Assembly: GCA_947500845.1 (NCBI GenBank)
Contig: CANMTP010000016.1
Coordinates: forward strand, 28,368-92,367
Direction: 5' to 3'
DNA length: 64,000 nucleotides
DNA from: an uncultured Aquimarina sp.
Lineage (GTDB): Bacteria > Bacteroidota > Bacteroidia > Flavobacteriales > Flavobacteriaceae
Both the position numbers and the translations under genes were made by a program. Shown one piece after another: positions 16,948-25,366 of the stretch; position 1 is the first letter of the stretch; every line of letters begins with the position of its first letter. The notes under the pieces were generated by a model. That model saw only the letters and a program-made list of their open reading frames with translations. It had not been told where the DNA came from and did not search any database.

Positions 16948-19002
16948 ATGATGCTTAAAGTTTATTTCTATTTTAATATCATTTTTTTTCTCCTCTTTTT
17001 TGCTTCAGGTTGTCATAAAAAAGACGACTTTATTGAAAATGATCAATTAAAATCTCAATTAATAGAAACTTATCTCAAAAAATCCAAAGATAAAGAAATT
17101 CTTGTTAGTGAAAGGAAAGATAACTTAGAGAAAGCCTACAATTTACAGTCAACTTTAAAGGATAATAAATATAAGATTGAGAAAATTCATGAAATTTCTT
17201 TTGTTTATTATGATTTAAATAATCGTGAGAAATACAAAGCTTTAAATGAGAAAGCCCTTAAATTATCTTTTTTAATCAATGACTCTCTTAATGTAGCTCG
17301 ATCTTATGGTTATTTAGGGATTTATTATAGGCCTTCAAAACTTGATGTAGCCTATAAAAATTTTTATGAGGCAGAAAAAATATATTCTTCATTAAACAAA
17401 GAAAAATACGACACAAAAGTTATCGCCTTTGAACATGGTAAAATACTTATTGATATTGCTAGACTTTTACAGAGAACCAAGAACTATAGTGAAAGTGAAA
17501 AGGTTACGATAAGTGCGATAAAAAGCTTCAATTTAGCAGAAAATGAAAAATTCCTACCGATCTGTTATACCAATCTTGCAATAATTGCTAAGTATATGGA
17601 GCGTTACGATGAAGCAATAGAATATAATTTAAAAGCAATTGAATATGAAGAAGATAGTGAAAATTATATTCTTCAAAAAATCATTTCTTATAATAATATT
17701 GGAACCATTTTTAAATCTCAAAAAAAATATGAAGAGGCGAAAGAATACTATAATAAAGCTTTGACTTTTCAAGAAGTTTTAAATATGAGGCCTGGGCGAT
17801 ATGCAAGACTTTTAGATAATTTAGGATATGTTAATTTTTTGTCTAATGATTTAACCGAAATACCTGATCTTTATTATAAGGCAATGAAGATTAGAGATAG
17901 CATCAAAGATAAAAGAGGATTGATAACTAATAATCTTCATTTATCAGAGTATTATATGTCCATAGGTAATGACAGTATAGCTACTAATTATGCTAAGAAA
18001 GCTAAAAATATAGCTCTCGAATTAAATGAAAATGAGCAGCTTCTAAAATCTTATGATATTTTATCTGAAGTCGCTAATAATAGTGACGAAGCGCTTGAAT
18101 ATGCAAAAGCACATATTAGACTAAATGATAGTATTCAAAACCAAGAAAGGTTGAGTCGAGATAAATTTGCTAGAATACGCTTTGAAACCGATGAAATCGC
18201 AGAACAAAACCAACAAATAAGCAAGGAAAACGAAATATTAATTATAGCGATTTTAGGATTAACCGCTTTGTTTTTATTAGGATATATCATTTTTAGACAG
18301 CAGCAAAGTAATAAAGAATTATTGTTTGCCCAGACCCAGCAAGAAGCGAATCAGGAGATCTATCGTTTACTGCTTAACCAGCAAATTAAATTGGAAGAAG
18401 GTCGAAAACTAGAACAGCAACGTATGTCTGAGGAGTTGCATGATGGCGTATTGGGCAGGTTGTTTGGAGTGCGATTAAGTCTTGATGGGATCAACCAACG
18501 AGCCAACGATGGCTTTACCGAGGCACGTAACAAATACATAGATGAGCTCAAGGATATCGAAAAAGAAATACGCCTTATTTCTCACGACTTGAGTTCTGAG
18601 ACCTTACCGTCTGATGTAGCCTATATTGATGCGGTAGAAAATTTGATTAGTGACTTATGCGAAGTGAACAATATTAATTTCGAATTTAATAACGATGAAG
18701 AGATCGATTGGGAAGAGATCGATGATCAGAAAAAGGTAAATTTATTCAGGATTTTACAAGAATCGTTGCAGAATATTTTTAAACATTCAGGTGCAAAAAG
18801 CATAAAAATTAATTTCGATTATATAGAAGATAAAATAAATCTTACTATCTTGGATGATGGAATCGGGTTTAACAGCACAAAAGTGAAAAAAGGAATTGGT
18901 TTAAAAAATATTACATCAAGAGTTAGTCAGATGAGTGGAGTGGTACAATTTTTAAGTAATAAAAGCACAGGTACCCGGGTATCTGTAAGTGTACCGGTGT
19001 AA
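16948..19002 (+). CDS. TPR-containing sensor histidine kinase, HisKA_3/NarL type
   Basis: 684 aa. The N-terminal signal has a lipobox-like FASGC, then TPR-type helical repeats at about 85-400 (FLPICYTNLAIIAKYMERYDEAIEYNLKAI, IISYNNIGTIFKSQKKYEEAKEYYNKAL) predicted periplasmic. One transmembrane helix lies at about 428-448 (EILIIAILGLTALFLLGYIIF), followed by a coiled linker. The dimerisation/phosphotransfer domain has EELHDGVLGRLFG with His498, and the HATPase has NIFKHSGAKSI, LDDGIGF and GIGLKNI. It likely phosphorylates the regulator encoded next. The sensor half is far more AT-rich than the segment around the phospho-His. Confidence 0.92.
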   Translation: MMLKVYFYFNIIFFLLFFASGCHKKDDFIENDQLKSQLIETYLKKSKDKEILVSERKDNLEKAYNLQSTLKDNKYKIEKIHEISFVYYDLNNREKYKALNEKALKLSFLINDSLNVARSYGYLGIYYRPSKLDVAYKNFYEAEKIYSSLNKEKYDTKVIAFEHGKILIDIARLLQRTKNYSESEKVTISAIKSFNLAENEKFLPICYTNLAIIAKYMERYDEAIEYNLKAIEYEEDSENYILQKIISYNNIGTIFKSQKKYEEAKEYYNKALTFQEVLNMRPGRYARLLDNLGYVNFLSNDLTEIPDLYYKAMKIRDSIKDKRGLITNNLHLSEYYMSIGNDSIATNYAKKAKNIALELNENEQLLKSYDILSEVANNSDEALEYAKAHIRLNDSIQNQERLSRDKFARIRFETDEIAEQNQQISKENEILIIAILGLTALFLLGYIIFRQQQSNKELLFAQTQQEANQEIYRLLLNQQIKLEEGRKLEQQRMSEELHDGVLGRLFGVRLSLDGINQRANDGFTEARNKYIDELKDIEKEIRLISHDLSSETLPSDVAYIDAVENLISDLCEVNNINFEFNNDEEIDWEEIDDQKKVNLFRILQESLQNIFKHSGAKSIKINFDYIEDKINLTILDDGIGFNSTKVKKGIGLKNITSRVSQMSGVVQFLSNKSTGTRVSVSVPV

Positions 19003-19122
19003 ACGAATATGTAAAACAGTTCTTTATAGATTCAGGATAGGTTATACTATTTTTCTATGATCACAGTTAGATAAGAAGAACGTCCCGTTTTTTTGAGAAC
19101 TAAAAAACAACTAATTTAAAAA

Positions 19123-19794
19123 ATGAAGAAAAAGCTAAAAGTTCTTATGATTGATGATCATCCTATGATTATCGAAGGATATAAGAATACCTTGTTAGGT
19201 GAAAACCAAAAAGAATATCAGATCAAGATCGATATTGCATCAAATTGTGATGATGCATACGAAAAAATTGTTAAGTCTTCAGAAACGATACCCTATGATA
19301 TGCTTTTTGTAGATATAAAGCTACCTCCATCTTCAGACGGTACGATTACCTCTGGAGAAGATTTGGCAAAACATGCAAAAGAGCTGCTTCCAAAATCAAA
19401 GGTAATTATTTTGACTATGCATCGAGAAGATCATAGAATTCACAATATCCTTAAAAATATTAATCCTGCTGGTTTCCTGATAAAAAGTGATTTAACATCA
19501 AGCGAATTGCTTTTAGCATTCAATAATATAGTAAAGGGTAAGGCGTATTATAGCGCTACGGTAAATGATCATTTTAGAAAAATGATGACTAATAAATTTT
19601 CTCTGGATGAGAAAAATTTAAAAATACTCTACCATTTATCTCGGGGTGTAAAAACAAAGAATCTCCCTAATTATGTAAGCTTATCTTTGAGTGCCATAGA
19701 AAAAAGAAAAAATCAAATCAAAGAAATGTTTTCTATCTCAAAAGCAGACGATCAAAAGTTATTAGAAGAAGCTCGTAAAAGAGGATTTATATAA
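19123..19794 (+). CDS. NarL-like response regulator
   Basis: 223 aa. Receiver domain: acidic pair D11/D12 (MIDDHP), phosphoacceptor D64 in LFVDIKLPP, conserved Thr in ILTMH and Lys121 in FLIKSD. The C-terminal 60 residues (LKILYHLSRGVKTKNLPNYVSLSLSAIEKRKNQIKEMF) occupy the place of a LuxR-type helix-turn-helix but are divergent. It lies 120 bases after the kinase and is its probable partner. Unlike the LytTR regulator upstream, its phosphorylation site is intact. Confidence 0.9.
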   Translation: MKKKLKVLMIDDHPMIIEGYKNTLLGENQKEYQIKIDIASNCDDAYEKIVKSSETIPYDMLFVDIKLPPSSDGTITSGEDLAKHAKELLPKSKVIILTMHREDHRIHNILKNINPAGFLIKSDLTSSELLLAFNNIVKGKAYYSATVNDHFRKMMTNKFSLDEKNLKILYHLSRGVKTKNLPNYVSLSLSAIEKRKNQIKEMFSISKADDQKLLEEARKRGFI

Positions 19795-19818
19795 TCTTAA
19801 ATAAGAAATGAACTATAG

Positions 19819-19844
19819 AAGGGATCGGTTTTGATCCCTTTTTT
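19819..19844 (+). terminator. Terminator after the response regulator
   Basis: AAGGGATC (19819-19826) and GATCCCTT (19833-19840) form a perfect 8 bp stem with a T-run. Confidence 0.85.
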
Positions 19845-19996
19845 GATCGATTAAAAAGCAAAATAAGTCAATTCACGTTTTGATACTGCCTGATTTTAAT
19901 CCGGTATTTTATTTATATTGGTTTATAAGGTCTTTAATAAAGATGATGAAGATTTTTCTATTTTCTTCAAAAACAGTCATATTTATTTTATATTAG

Positions 19997-20004
19997 TATA
20001 TTTG
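19997..20004 (+). promoter_or_regulatory. Candidate -7 box for the PorP/SprF-OmpA pair
   Basis: TATATTTG matches TAnnTTTG and lies 29 bases before the start of the PorP/SprF gene. No TTG at the expected -33 distance was found. Confidence 0.4.
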
Positions 20005-20032
20005 GGAGTCCCTAAATCTAAACCTAAATGCA

Positions 20033-20989
20033 ATGATTAGAATTCCTATTCTATTTCTATTGTTAATATCTCTATTGACAAGAACCTCCCTGGTAGCCCA
20101 GCAAGATGCCCAATATACCCAATACATGTACAATACAATTAGCGTTAATCCTGCTTATGCAGGTAGCCGCGGCGTTATGAGTATCATGGGATTGCATCGC
20201 AGTCAATGGGTTGGTTTGGAGGGTGCGCCACGTACTCAAACGTTAACCCTTAATACACCCATAGGGGACAACGAACGGGTGGGACTTGGATTCTCTATCG
20301 TTAATGATGAAATAGGGCCTACCGATGAAACCTATTTTGGAGTCGATTTTTCATACACCATTCCAACTTCTGAGGAAGGAAAATTAAGTTTTGGATTAAA
20401 AGCAGGAGGACATTTGTTAAACATTGATTTTCTTCGCCTGACTCAGTTTAATGCTAATGACGCACTTTTTGAAGCAAATATTGATAATAAATTTAGTCCA
20501 CAAGTAGGTATTGGTGCATACTACCATACAGAAAAATTTTACTTTGGATTAAGTGCACCAAATTTATTAGAAACTGATCATTTTGATGAAAGTACAACCA
20601 GTAGTGATAGTGATGCGGTAAGCTTTCTGGCAGAAGAGCGTATTAACTATTATTTAATATCGGGATATGTGTTTGATATCAACCCTGATCTTAAATTAAA
20701 ACCGGCTATACTTGCCAAATTAGTATTTGGTGCCCCTTTGCAGGTAGATCTGTCTGCCAACTTTTTATTATACGATCGCTTAACTCTGGGAGCAGCCTAT
20801 CGATGGAGTGCGGCGGTTACCGGGCAAATAGGTTTTCAGATTTCAGATGCCATGATGATAGGTTTTGCCTATGATCGGGAAACTACAGAACTTGGACAAG
20901 CACAATTTAATGATGGCAGCTATGAGGTAATGTTACGGTTCGAACTCTTTAAAAAATATAATAGAATGTTAACGCCACGTTTTTTCTAA
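20033..20989 (+). CDS. PorP/SprF family outer-membrane protein
   Basis: 318 aa beta-barrel of the PorP/SprF family, which serve type IX secretion or display of gliding adhesins. Signal peptide about 1-22, then QDAQYTQYMYNTISVNPAYAGSRGVMSIMGLHRSQWVGLEGAPRTQTL, the N-terminal family signature. The FGLSAPNLL and IGFAYDRETTELGQ segments are also typical. It is followed after 40 bases by an OmpA/PD40 protein, the usual partner. No giant SprB-like adhesin gene lies upstream within the window. Confidence 0.93.
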   Translation: MIRIPILFLLLISLLTRTSLVAQQDAQYTQYMYNTISVNPAYAGSRGVMSIMGLHRSQWVGLEGAPRTQTLTLNTPIGDNERVGLGFSIVNDEIGPTDETYFGVDFSYTIPTSEEGKLSFGLKAGGHLLNIDFLRLTQFNANDALFEANIDNKFSPQVGIGAYYHTEKFYFGLSAPNLLETDHFDESTTSSDSDAVSFLAEERINYYLISGYVFDINPDLKLKPAILAKLVFGAPLQVDLSANFLLYDRLTLGAAYRWSAAVTGQIGFQISDAMMIGFAYDRETTELGQAQFNDGSYEVMLRFELFKKYNRMLTPRFF

Positions 20990-21029
20990 ACGAAATATCA
21001 TTCCTAAGAAATAAATAAAACAAAGACAG

Positions 21030-23003
21030 ATGAATTTGAACAACTACATGGTACATCTATCCTTATGCATATTAATATCTTTTATGTCATATTCTCAGGA
21101 AAAACGTCTCGAAAAGGCAGACGAGAGTTTTAATCGTTTTGCTTTTGTGGATGCACGTAAAATATACCTCCAGGTTGCCGAGAGTGGTTATGAGTCATTA
21201 GAATTGTTTAAAAAATTGGGAGATTCCTATTATTTTAATGCACAACTAGAGGAGGCTGTAACATGGTATGAGAAATTGACTAGTAATTATGCAGAAGAAA
21301 TAGATCCAGAGTATTTATTTAGATATTCTCAAAGTTTAAAAAGTGTTGAGCGTTATGACGAAGCAGATAAGGTCATGGAAAAATTCATTACCCTTACCGG
21401 AAATGATCAAAGGGCTGAATATTTTATGAATACCAGGGATTATTTAAAGTTTATTGAAATGCAATCAGGGAAATTCAGGTTGTTGAAATTGAGTGTGAAT
21501 TCCAAATTTTCTGATTATGCCCCCAGTTTTGACAATCAAGGACAATTGGTATTCGCATCTTCAAGAGGTGGTGGTAGTGGTATGACTAAAACAATCCACG
21601 AGTGGAACGAAATGCCGTTTCTGGATTTGTTTGCCTCTAATATGATCGCAGCTAATGGGATTCTTCAAACTCCCAAAAAACTGAAAGGTAAAATCAATTC
21701 AAAGTTTCACGAATCATCAACTTCCTTTAGTCAGGATGGTAAAACGGTATATTTTACAAGGAATAATTATACCAAGAAAAAATTAGGATCCAATACACAA
21801 GGAACTATTTTGTTGAAAATTTACAAGGCAACACTCGAAGAGGATAAGTGGACAAATATAGAAGAACTACCTTTTAATAGCGATGAGTATTCTGTAGCAC
21901 ATCCCGCACTTACCGCAGATGGAACCAAACTTTATTTTGCCAGCGACATGCCAGATAGTAGAGGACTTTCAGATTTGTATGTTGTAGATATTCATGTAGA
22001 TGGAACCTTTGGAGAACCAAAGAACCTTGGTGATAAAATTAATACCGAAGGTAGAGAAACATTTCCATATGTTAGTGACTCTGGGAGATTATATTTTGCA
22101 AGCGATGGGCATATAGGTTTGGGTGGGTTAGATGTTTTTGTTGCTGTTCCCGAAGGGCTTGATGAATTTTCAATACCGTATAATGTAGGAAAACCGGTTA
22201 ACAGTGATGAAGATGATTTTACCTTCGTGCTTAACGAAACTACCAAAATAGGATACTTTGCAAGTAATCGTTCAGGAGGCAAAGGAAATGATGATATCTA
22301 TAGTTTTAAACAAACCGGAGAATTAATTACTGAATGTAATCAATACGTAACCGGAGTGATCACCGATGCTACTTCTAATGAAAAACTGGAAGAAGTAGAA
22401 GTTATCTTAATGGATGATAAGAATAATGAATTGCAACGAACTACTACGGGAAATGATGGAAAATACAAATTTGATCTCGAATGTGACATCGCATATGTAA
22501 TAAGAGCTACAAAGACTACATATAATCCAATAGAGACTTTGCTTGCTACTAATAATGTATTAGAGTTTGAACATGACCTTGCTTTACAACTTACTCAAGG
22601 AAGATTAGATGGTCGAAAAGAATTCCGTCGTGGGGACGACTTAGCATTAATATTAGATTTAGAACCTATTTATTTTGACTTGAACAAATTTTTGATCCGT
22701 CCTGATGCAGAAGTGGAGCTACAACAAATAATTGCCGCGTTAAAAGAATATCCTCAACTGAAAATAGATGTAAGATCACATACCGATAGTAGGGCAGATG
22801 ATAATTACAATATGTTGTTAAGTGAGAAAAGAGCTAAAAGCACTATCAATTATATTATTGAAAAAGGAGGTATTGATCCGTCACGTGTCACCGGAAAAGG
22901 TTATGGCGAAACTGCTTTAGTTAATAAGTGTTCTAACGGTGTAGAATGTAGTGATGAAGAACATCAGCTGAATCGAAGAAGTGAGTTTATTGTAATCGAA
23001 TAG
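21030..23003 (+). CDS. OmpA-family protein with TPR-like, PD40 and carboxypeptidase-regulatory domains
   Basis: 657 aa. Signal peptide about 1-22; TPR-like helices to about 140 (FAFVDARKIYLQVAESGYESLELFKKLGDSYYFN...); WD40-like PD40 repeats 165-420 (YAPSFDNQGQLVFASSRGG, DGTKLYFASDM); a carboxypeptidase regulatory-like fold 430-520 (VTGVITDATSNEKLEEVEV); and an OmpA peptidoglycan-binding domain 545-657 (IYFDLNKFLIRPDA, DVRSHTDSRADD, NRRSEF). This PorE-like architecture anchors T9SS or gliding parts to the cell wall and pairs with the preceding PorP/SprF gene. Confidence 0.92.
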   Translation: MNLNNYMVHLSLCILISFMSYSQEKRLEKADESFNRFAFVDARKIYLQVAESGYESLELFKKLGDSYYFNAQLEEAVTWYEKLTSNYAEEIDPEYLFRYSQSLKSVERYDEADKVMEKFITLTGNDQRAEYFMNTRDYLKFIEMQSGKFRLLKLSVNSKFSDYAPSFDNQGQLVFASSRGGGSGMTKTIHEWNEMPFLDLFASNMIAANGILQTPKKLKGKINSKFHESSTSFSQDGKTVYFTRNNYTKKKLGSNTQGTILLKIYKATLEEDKWTNIEELPFNSDEYSVAHPALTADGTKLYFASDMPDSRGLSDLYVVDIHVDGTFGEPKNLGDKINTEGRETFPYVSDSGRLYFASDGHIGLGGLDVFVAVPEGLDEFSIPYNVGKPVNSDEDDFTFVLNETTKIGYFASNRSGGKGNDDIYSFKQTGELITECNQYVTGVITDATSNEKLEEVEVILMDDKNNELQRTTTGNDGKYKFDLECDIAYVIRATKTTYNPIETLLATNNVLEFEHDLALQLTQGRLDGRKEFRRGDDLALILDLEPIYFDLNKFLIRPDAEVELQQIIAALKEYPQLKIDVRSHTDSRADDNYNMLLSEKRAKSTINYIIEKGGIDPSRVTGKGYGETALVNKCSNGVECSDEEHQLNRRSEFIVIE

Positions 23004-23489
23004 GACGTATAGCAATATACTCAAGATGGAAATCAAGTTTTGAACTACAATCACAAATTTAAGGCAAGTTTTAGTTAAATATTTTTTTAAACTATTTATA
23101 TAGGACAACTAGAGTATTATTATTTTTCTTACTTTTTTTGATAAGAATGCTCAACTGATGTTTTTTACAAAACGAATACATGGCAATACAATACAATTTT
23201 GGCAGTATCAACTTAAATTTTAATAGGTGATCGAAGGATGCTTTTACAGGAATTTCATAAGCAAATTAAAATTTCGAATTGGACAAGAGATAAAGTAATC
23301 TGAAAATAAAGTGGTTAGGCTCTGTTTTAAGATTTTGAACAGTCAAAATGCGTTAAGTTTTGTTGGATACATCTGAATTGTGGTTTAACCATAATAATTA
23401 GGCGGTTTATTAGTAATTTAATTTAACAAATTGTAACTATATTTAAGTATCGTTTTTATTGGAAGAAACGATATTGTAGTTTTAGTATA

Positions 23490-23526
23490 AAAAAGCTTAT
23501 TTCTTACCCCACCCTGAGCTTTTTTA
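23490..23526 (+). terminator. Terminator-like hairpin in the gene-free interval
   Basis: AAAAAGCT and AGCTTTTTT arms with a C-rich loop. No gene ends just upstream, so it would terminate either long read-through from the OmpA gene or a small RNA. Confidence 0.55.
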
Positions 23527-23790
23527 AGTACAATTACGTAGTATTGTACAAAAGTTCAAGACTATTCGTTAATACATTTCAAAAATGTGTTGAATGGTTA
23601 CATAAGTATGGTAGCATATAATCTTAGGAATGCGTAAAGGAATAATCAATTAATATCCTTTTTTTGGATGTTTGGTAAATTTAGTATATGATATGATCAA
23701 CAATTAATTATGGATAATGAAAAGATATGAAGTCTAATGTCTAGACACGTTGTTGCTTATTTTTAATGAGTGATAACCTATAAAAAACAA

Positions 23791-23833
23791 CCCCGCTATT
23801 TGTAAAACTTTGGCGAGCCGACAAAAGCAGGGT
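23791..23833 (+). ncRNA. Possible structured RNA element
   Basis: The segment folds into an imperfect stem: ACCCCGCTATTTGT pairs with ACAAAAGCAGGGT with one C-A and one A-A mismatch and one bulge. The apical part contains GGCGAGCC. No known RNA family was recognised. It lies 35 bases before a doubtful 108-codon frame, so it could be a leader element or an independent small RNA. Confidence 0.3.
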
Positions 23834-23866
23834 CTGAATAACAATTAATTAGATAAATTAATCATT

Positions 23867-24193
23867 ATGAGTACAATATTACTTCCTATAAGTATAAGAT
23901 ATGTTCTATGTCTTGGAGTAATTTCTCTTTATTGTAAAGAAAAATGCACGCTTCCCCTTTACATTAAATTTCAAACGAAATATAGGGATTCTTTAACTTT
24001 TCTACGGTATCCCCGTAAAACTTTTAGCACTTTCTTAACAAGTTTAGTGATACTTTACTCTGTACTACTCCAAGGTTTTTTTAACTCAATTAAACTTAAC
24101 AATTTGACTATCAAGCATGTTTTGGTGCTTTTAATTCTATTTGTCCCTAGAATAAGGGAATCTTATTATTCTGAAACTTTACATGAAAATTAA
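23867..24193 (+). CDS. Doubtful 108-codon open frame
   Basis: It begins with an ATG, but the translation lacks a recognisable domain, has an unusual residue mix with many Leu, Tyr, Arg and Cys, and lies inside a 1.67 kb region otherwise without genes. Codon choice does not resemble the neighbours. A palindrome-like TACGGTATCCCCGTA (24003-24017) lies within it. If real it would be a small membrane-associated protein; chance is more likely. Confidence 0.2.
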   Translation: MSTILLPISIRYVLCLGVISLYCKEKCTLPLYIKFQTKYRDSLTFLRYPRKTFSTFLTSLVILYSVLLQGFFNSIKLNNLTIKHVLVLLILFVPRIRESYYSETLHEN

Positions 24194-24313
24194 ATAGGAT
24201 CTATTTAAATATCAAAGAGAAAGGATTATAAAAAGCAATTAAAGAGAAAATTAAAATATAGTACAAGTTATTGAAAGAGGAAAATTAGACTATTTAACAA
24301 TTTACTTGATGAA

Positions 24314-24385
24314 TAGTTGAAAGATGCATTTTGACGATGTGTTTACTTTAAACCCCCTGTTTTTAGGGGTAATTTCAGGGGGTTT
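24314..24385 (+). repeat. Twin repeat, copy 1, ending in a C5/G5 hairpin
   Basis: It begins TAGTTGAAAGATGCATTTTG and is identical to copy 2 over the first 37 bases. It then has an ACCCCCT arm, an internal AGGGGT and an AGGGGGTTTT arm. Two alternative pairings of the C-run are possible, with the inner or the outer G-run, and T residues follow. This is the layout of a small RNA with its own terminator. Confidence 0.75.
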
Positions 24386-24440
24386 TAACCTTTAGATATA
24401 CTTGGTAATAATAATATAAACTGTTCATTGCTTAAGTGAT

Positions 24441-24514
24441 TAGTTGAAAGATGCATTTTGACGATGTGTTTACTTTAACCCCCTCTGTTGTTAGGGGTAA
24501 TTTCGGGGGGGGTT
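24441..24514 (+). repeat. Twin repeat, copy 2, ending in a C5/G8 hairpin
   Basis: The same 37-base block as copy 1, 127 bases downstream of it, followed by ACCCCCTCTGTTGTTAGGGG and a G8-TTT arm. The differences keep or lengthen the C/G pairing, so the hairpin appears conserved even where bases differ. The flanking sequence is not shared. Confidence 0.75.
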
Positions 24515-24629
24515 TCTTTATCATCGCAGTATAGAATTTAGAATAAAATACGATATCTTCTCATAATTTGACAAGTTTAAATGCTTATTATTTGCTAAGT
24601 GTTTTTTTATAGAATGTAGATTTCTGTGG

Positions 24630-24661
24630 AGCTGCCGGGTTCATAACCTGGCAGCTTTTTT
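24630..24661 (+). terminator. Strong terminator directly before the TrmH gene
   Basis: AGCTGCCGGGTT (24630-24641) pairs with AACCTGGCAGCT (24645-24656) with one G-T wobble and a 3-base loop, followed by six T. It ends 15 bases before the TrmH start, so it terminates an upstream RNA or acts as an attenuator for TrmH. Confidence 0.85.
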
Positions 24662-24675
24662 ATATTTTAGCGGTT

Positions 24676-25332
24676 ATGGTAGATATAAAACTTCTAGAAT
24701 ACTTAGAAACCTTTCTTACTCCACGGCGTCTTGAATTGTATAAAAAGGTACTGGAAAAAAGAACTAATCATTTTACAGTAGCTGTTGAAGATGTATATCA
24801 ATTACATAATACTAGTGCAGTGATACGTAGTTGTGATGTTTTTGGTATCCAGAACGTTCATGTAATTGAAGAAGTTAATGTAAAACGTATTGATAGAGAA
24901 ATAGCAATGGGAGCTCAAAAATGGGTAGATATTAATCGCTATCCCACTACCAGGGAATGTTTAAAAGAGCTAAAAGAAAGAGGGTATCAAATTGTAGCCA
25001 CGACACCCCATGATGACTCTAAGGTCTTAACAGATTTTGACGTGACAAAGCCTTCAGCCTTTTTCTTTGGTAGAGAGCAACAAGGGTTAAGCAATTTGGT
25101 GCTTGAGGCAGCAGATTGCAAATTACATATACCCATGGTCGGTTTTACCGAAAGTCTAAATATTTCAGTTTCAGCTGCTATAATTTTACAACATGTTACT
25201 TCAGAATTAAGAAGAACAGATATTATTTGGCGATTATCAGAACAGGAAAAATTAGAAAAACGAATGCAATGGGCCAAGAAGGTAATCAAAAGTCACGAGC
25301 AGATTATTGCACGATATCATGATAATATGTAA
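24676..25332 (+). CDS. trmH: TrmH-family tRNA/rRNA 2'-O-ribose methyltransferase
   Basis: 218 aa SPOUT-fold methyltransferase using S-adenosylmethionine. The three family motifs are present: NTSAVIRSCDVFGIQNVHVI (45-64), FFFGREQQGLSN (130-141) and IPMVGFTESLNISVSAAI (153-170). TrmH methylates G18 of tRNA, and the length and C-terminal helix (WAKKVIKSHEQIIARY) suit TrmH rather than the longer 23S enzymes. It has no obvious own promoter in the 15 bases after the preceding terminator. Confidence 0.9.
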   Translation: MVDIKLLEYLETFLTPRRLELYKKVLEKRTNHFTVAVEDVYQLHNTSAVIRSCDVFGIQNVHVIEEVNVKRIDREIAMGAQKWVDINRYPTTRECLKELKERGYQIVATTPHDDSKVLTDFDVTKPSAFFFGREQQGLSNLVLEAADCKLHIPMVGFTESLNISVSAAIILQHVTSELRRTDIIWRLSEQEKLEKRMQWAKKVIKSHEQIIARYHDNM

Positions 25333-25340
25333 TTTTATAA

Positions 25341-25361
25341 CAACTAACAACTAACAACTAT
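25341..25361. repeat. Heptamer tandem repeat CAACTAA
   Basis: CAACTAA, CAACTAA and CAACTAT in tandem fill most of the 34-base gap between the TrmH and VOC genes. Confidence 0.7.
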
Positions 25362-25366
25362 ACGCT

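Larger units (their letters stand above)
23004..23866. other. Gene-free interval, first part, with terminator-like and palindromic elements
   Basis: No credible protein gene on either strand. Elements seen: a stem AAAAAGCT/AGCTTTTTT (23490-23526) ending in T, directly followed by a perfect inverted repeat GTACAAT-N8-ATTGTAC (23528-23549); and a longer imperfect stem with arms near ACCCCGCT and AGCAGGGT (23791-23833) holding a GGCGAGCC centre. These look like RNA elements or their terminators rather than coding remains. Confidence 0.5.
24194..24675. other. Gene-free interval, second part, with a twin repeat and a strong terminator
   Basis: No protein gene. It holds two copies of a roughly 75-base repeat (24314-24385 and 24441-24514), annotated separately, and a strong GC-rich terminator just before the TrmH gene. 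The A-rich remainder shows nothing else. Confidence 0.6.

Noticed and set aside
23867..24193. Toxin or small membrane protein in the gene-free interval
   Set aside because: The translation lacks any family feature and coding character; listed only as a doubtful frame.
24630..24656. tRNA-Met anticodon-arm fragment (GGTTCATAACC) as an integration scar
   Set aside because: The bases are the loop and stem of a simple terminator with a T-run; no other tRNA arm or integrase is near.
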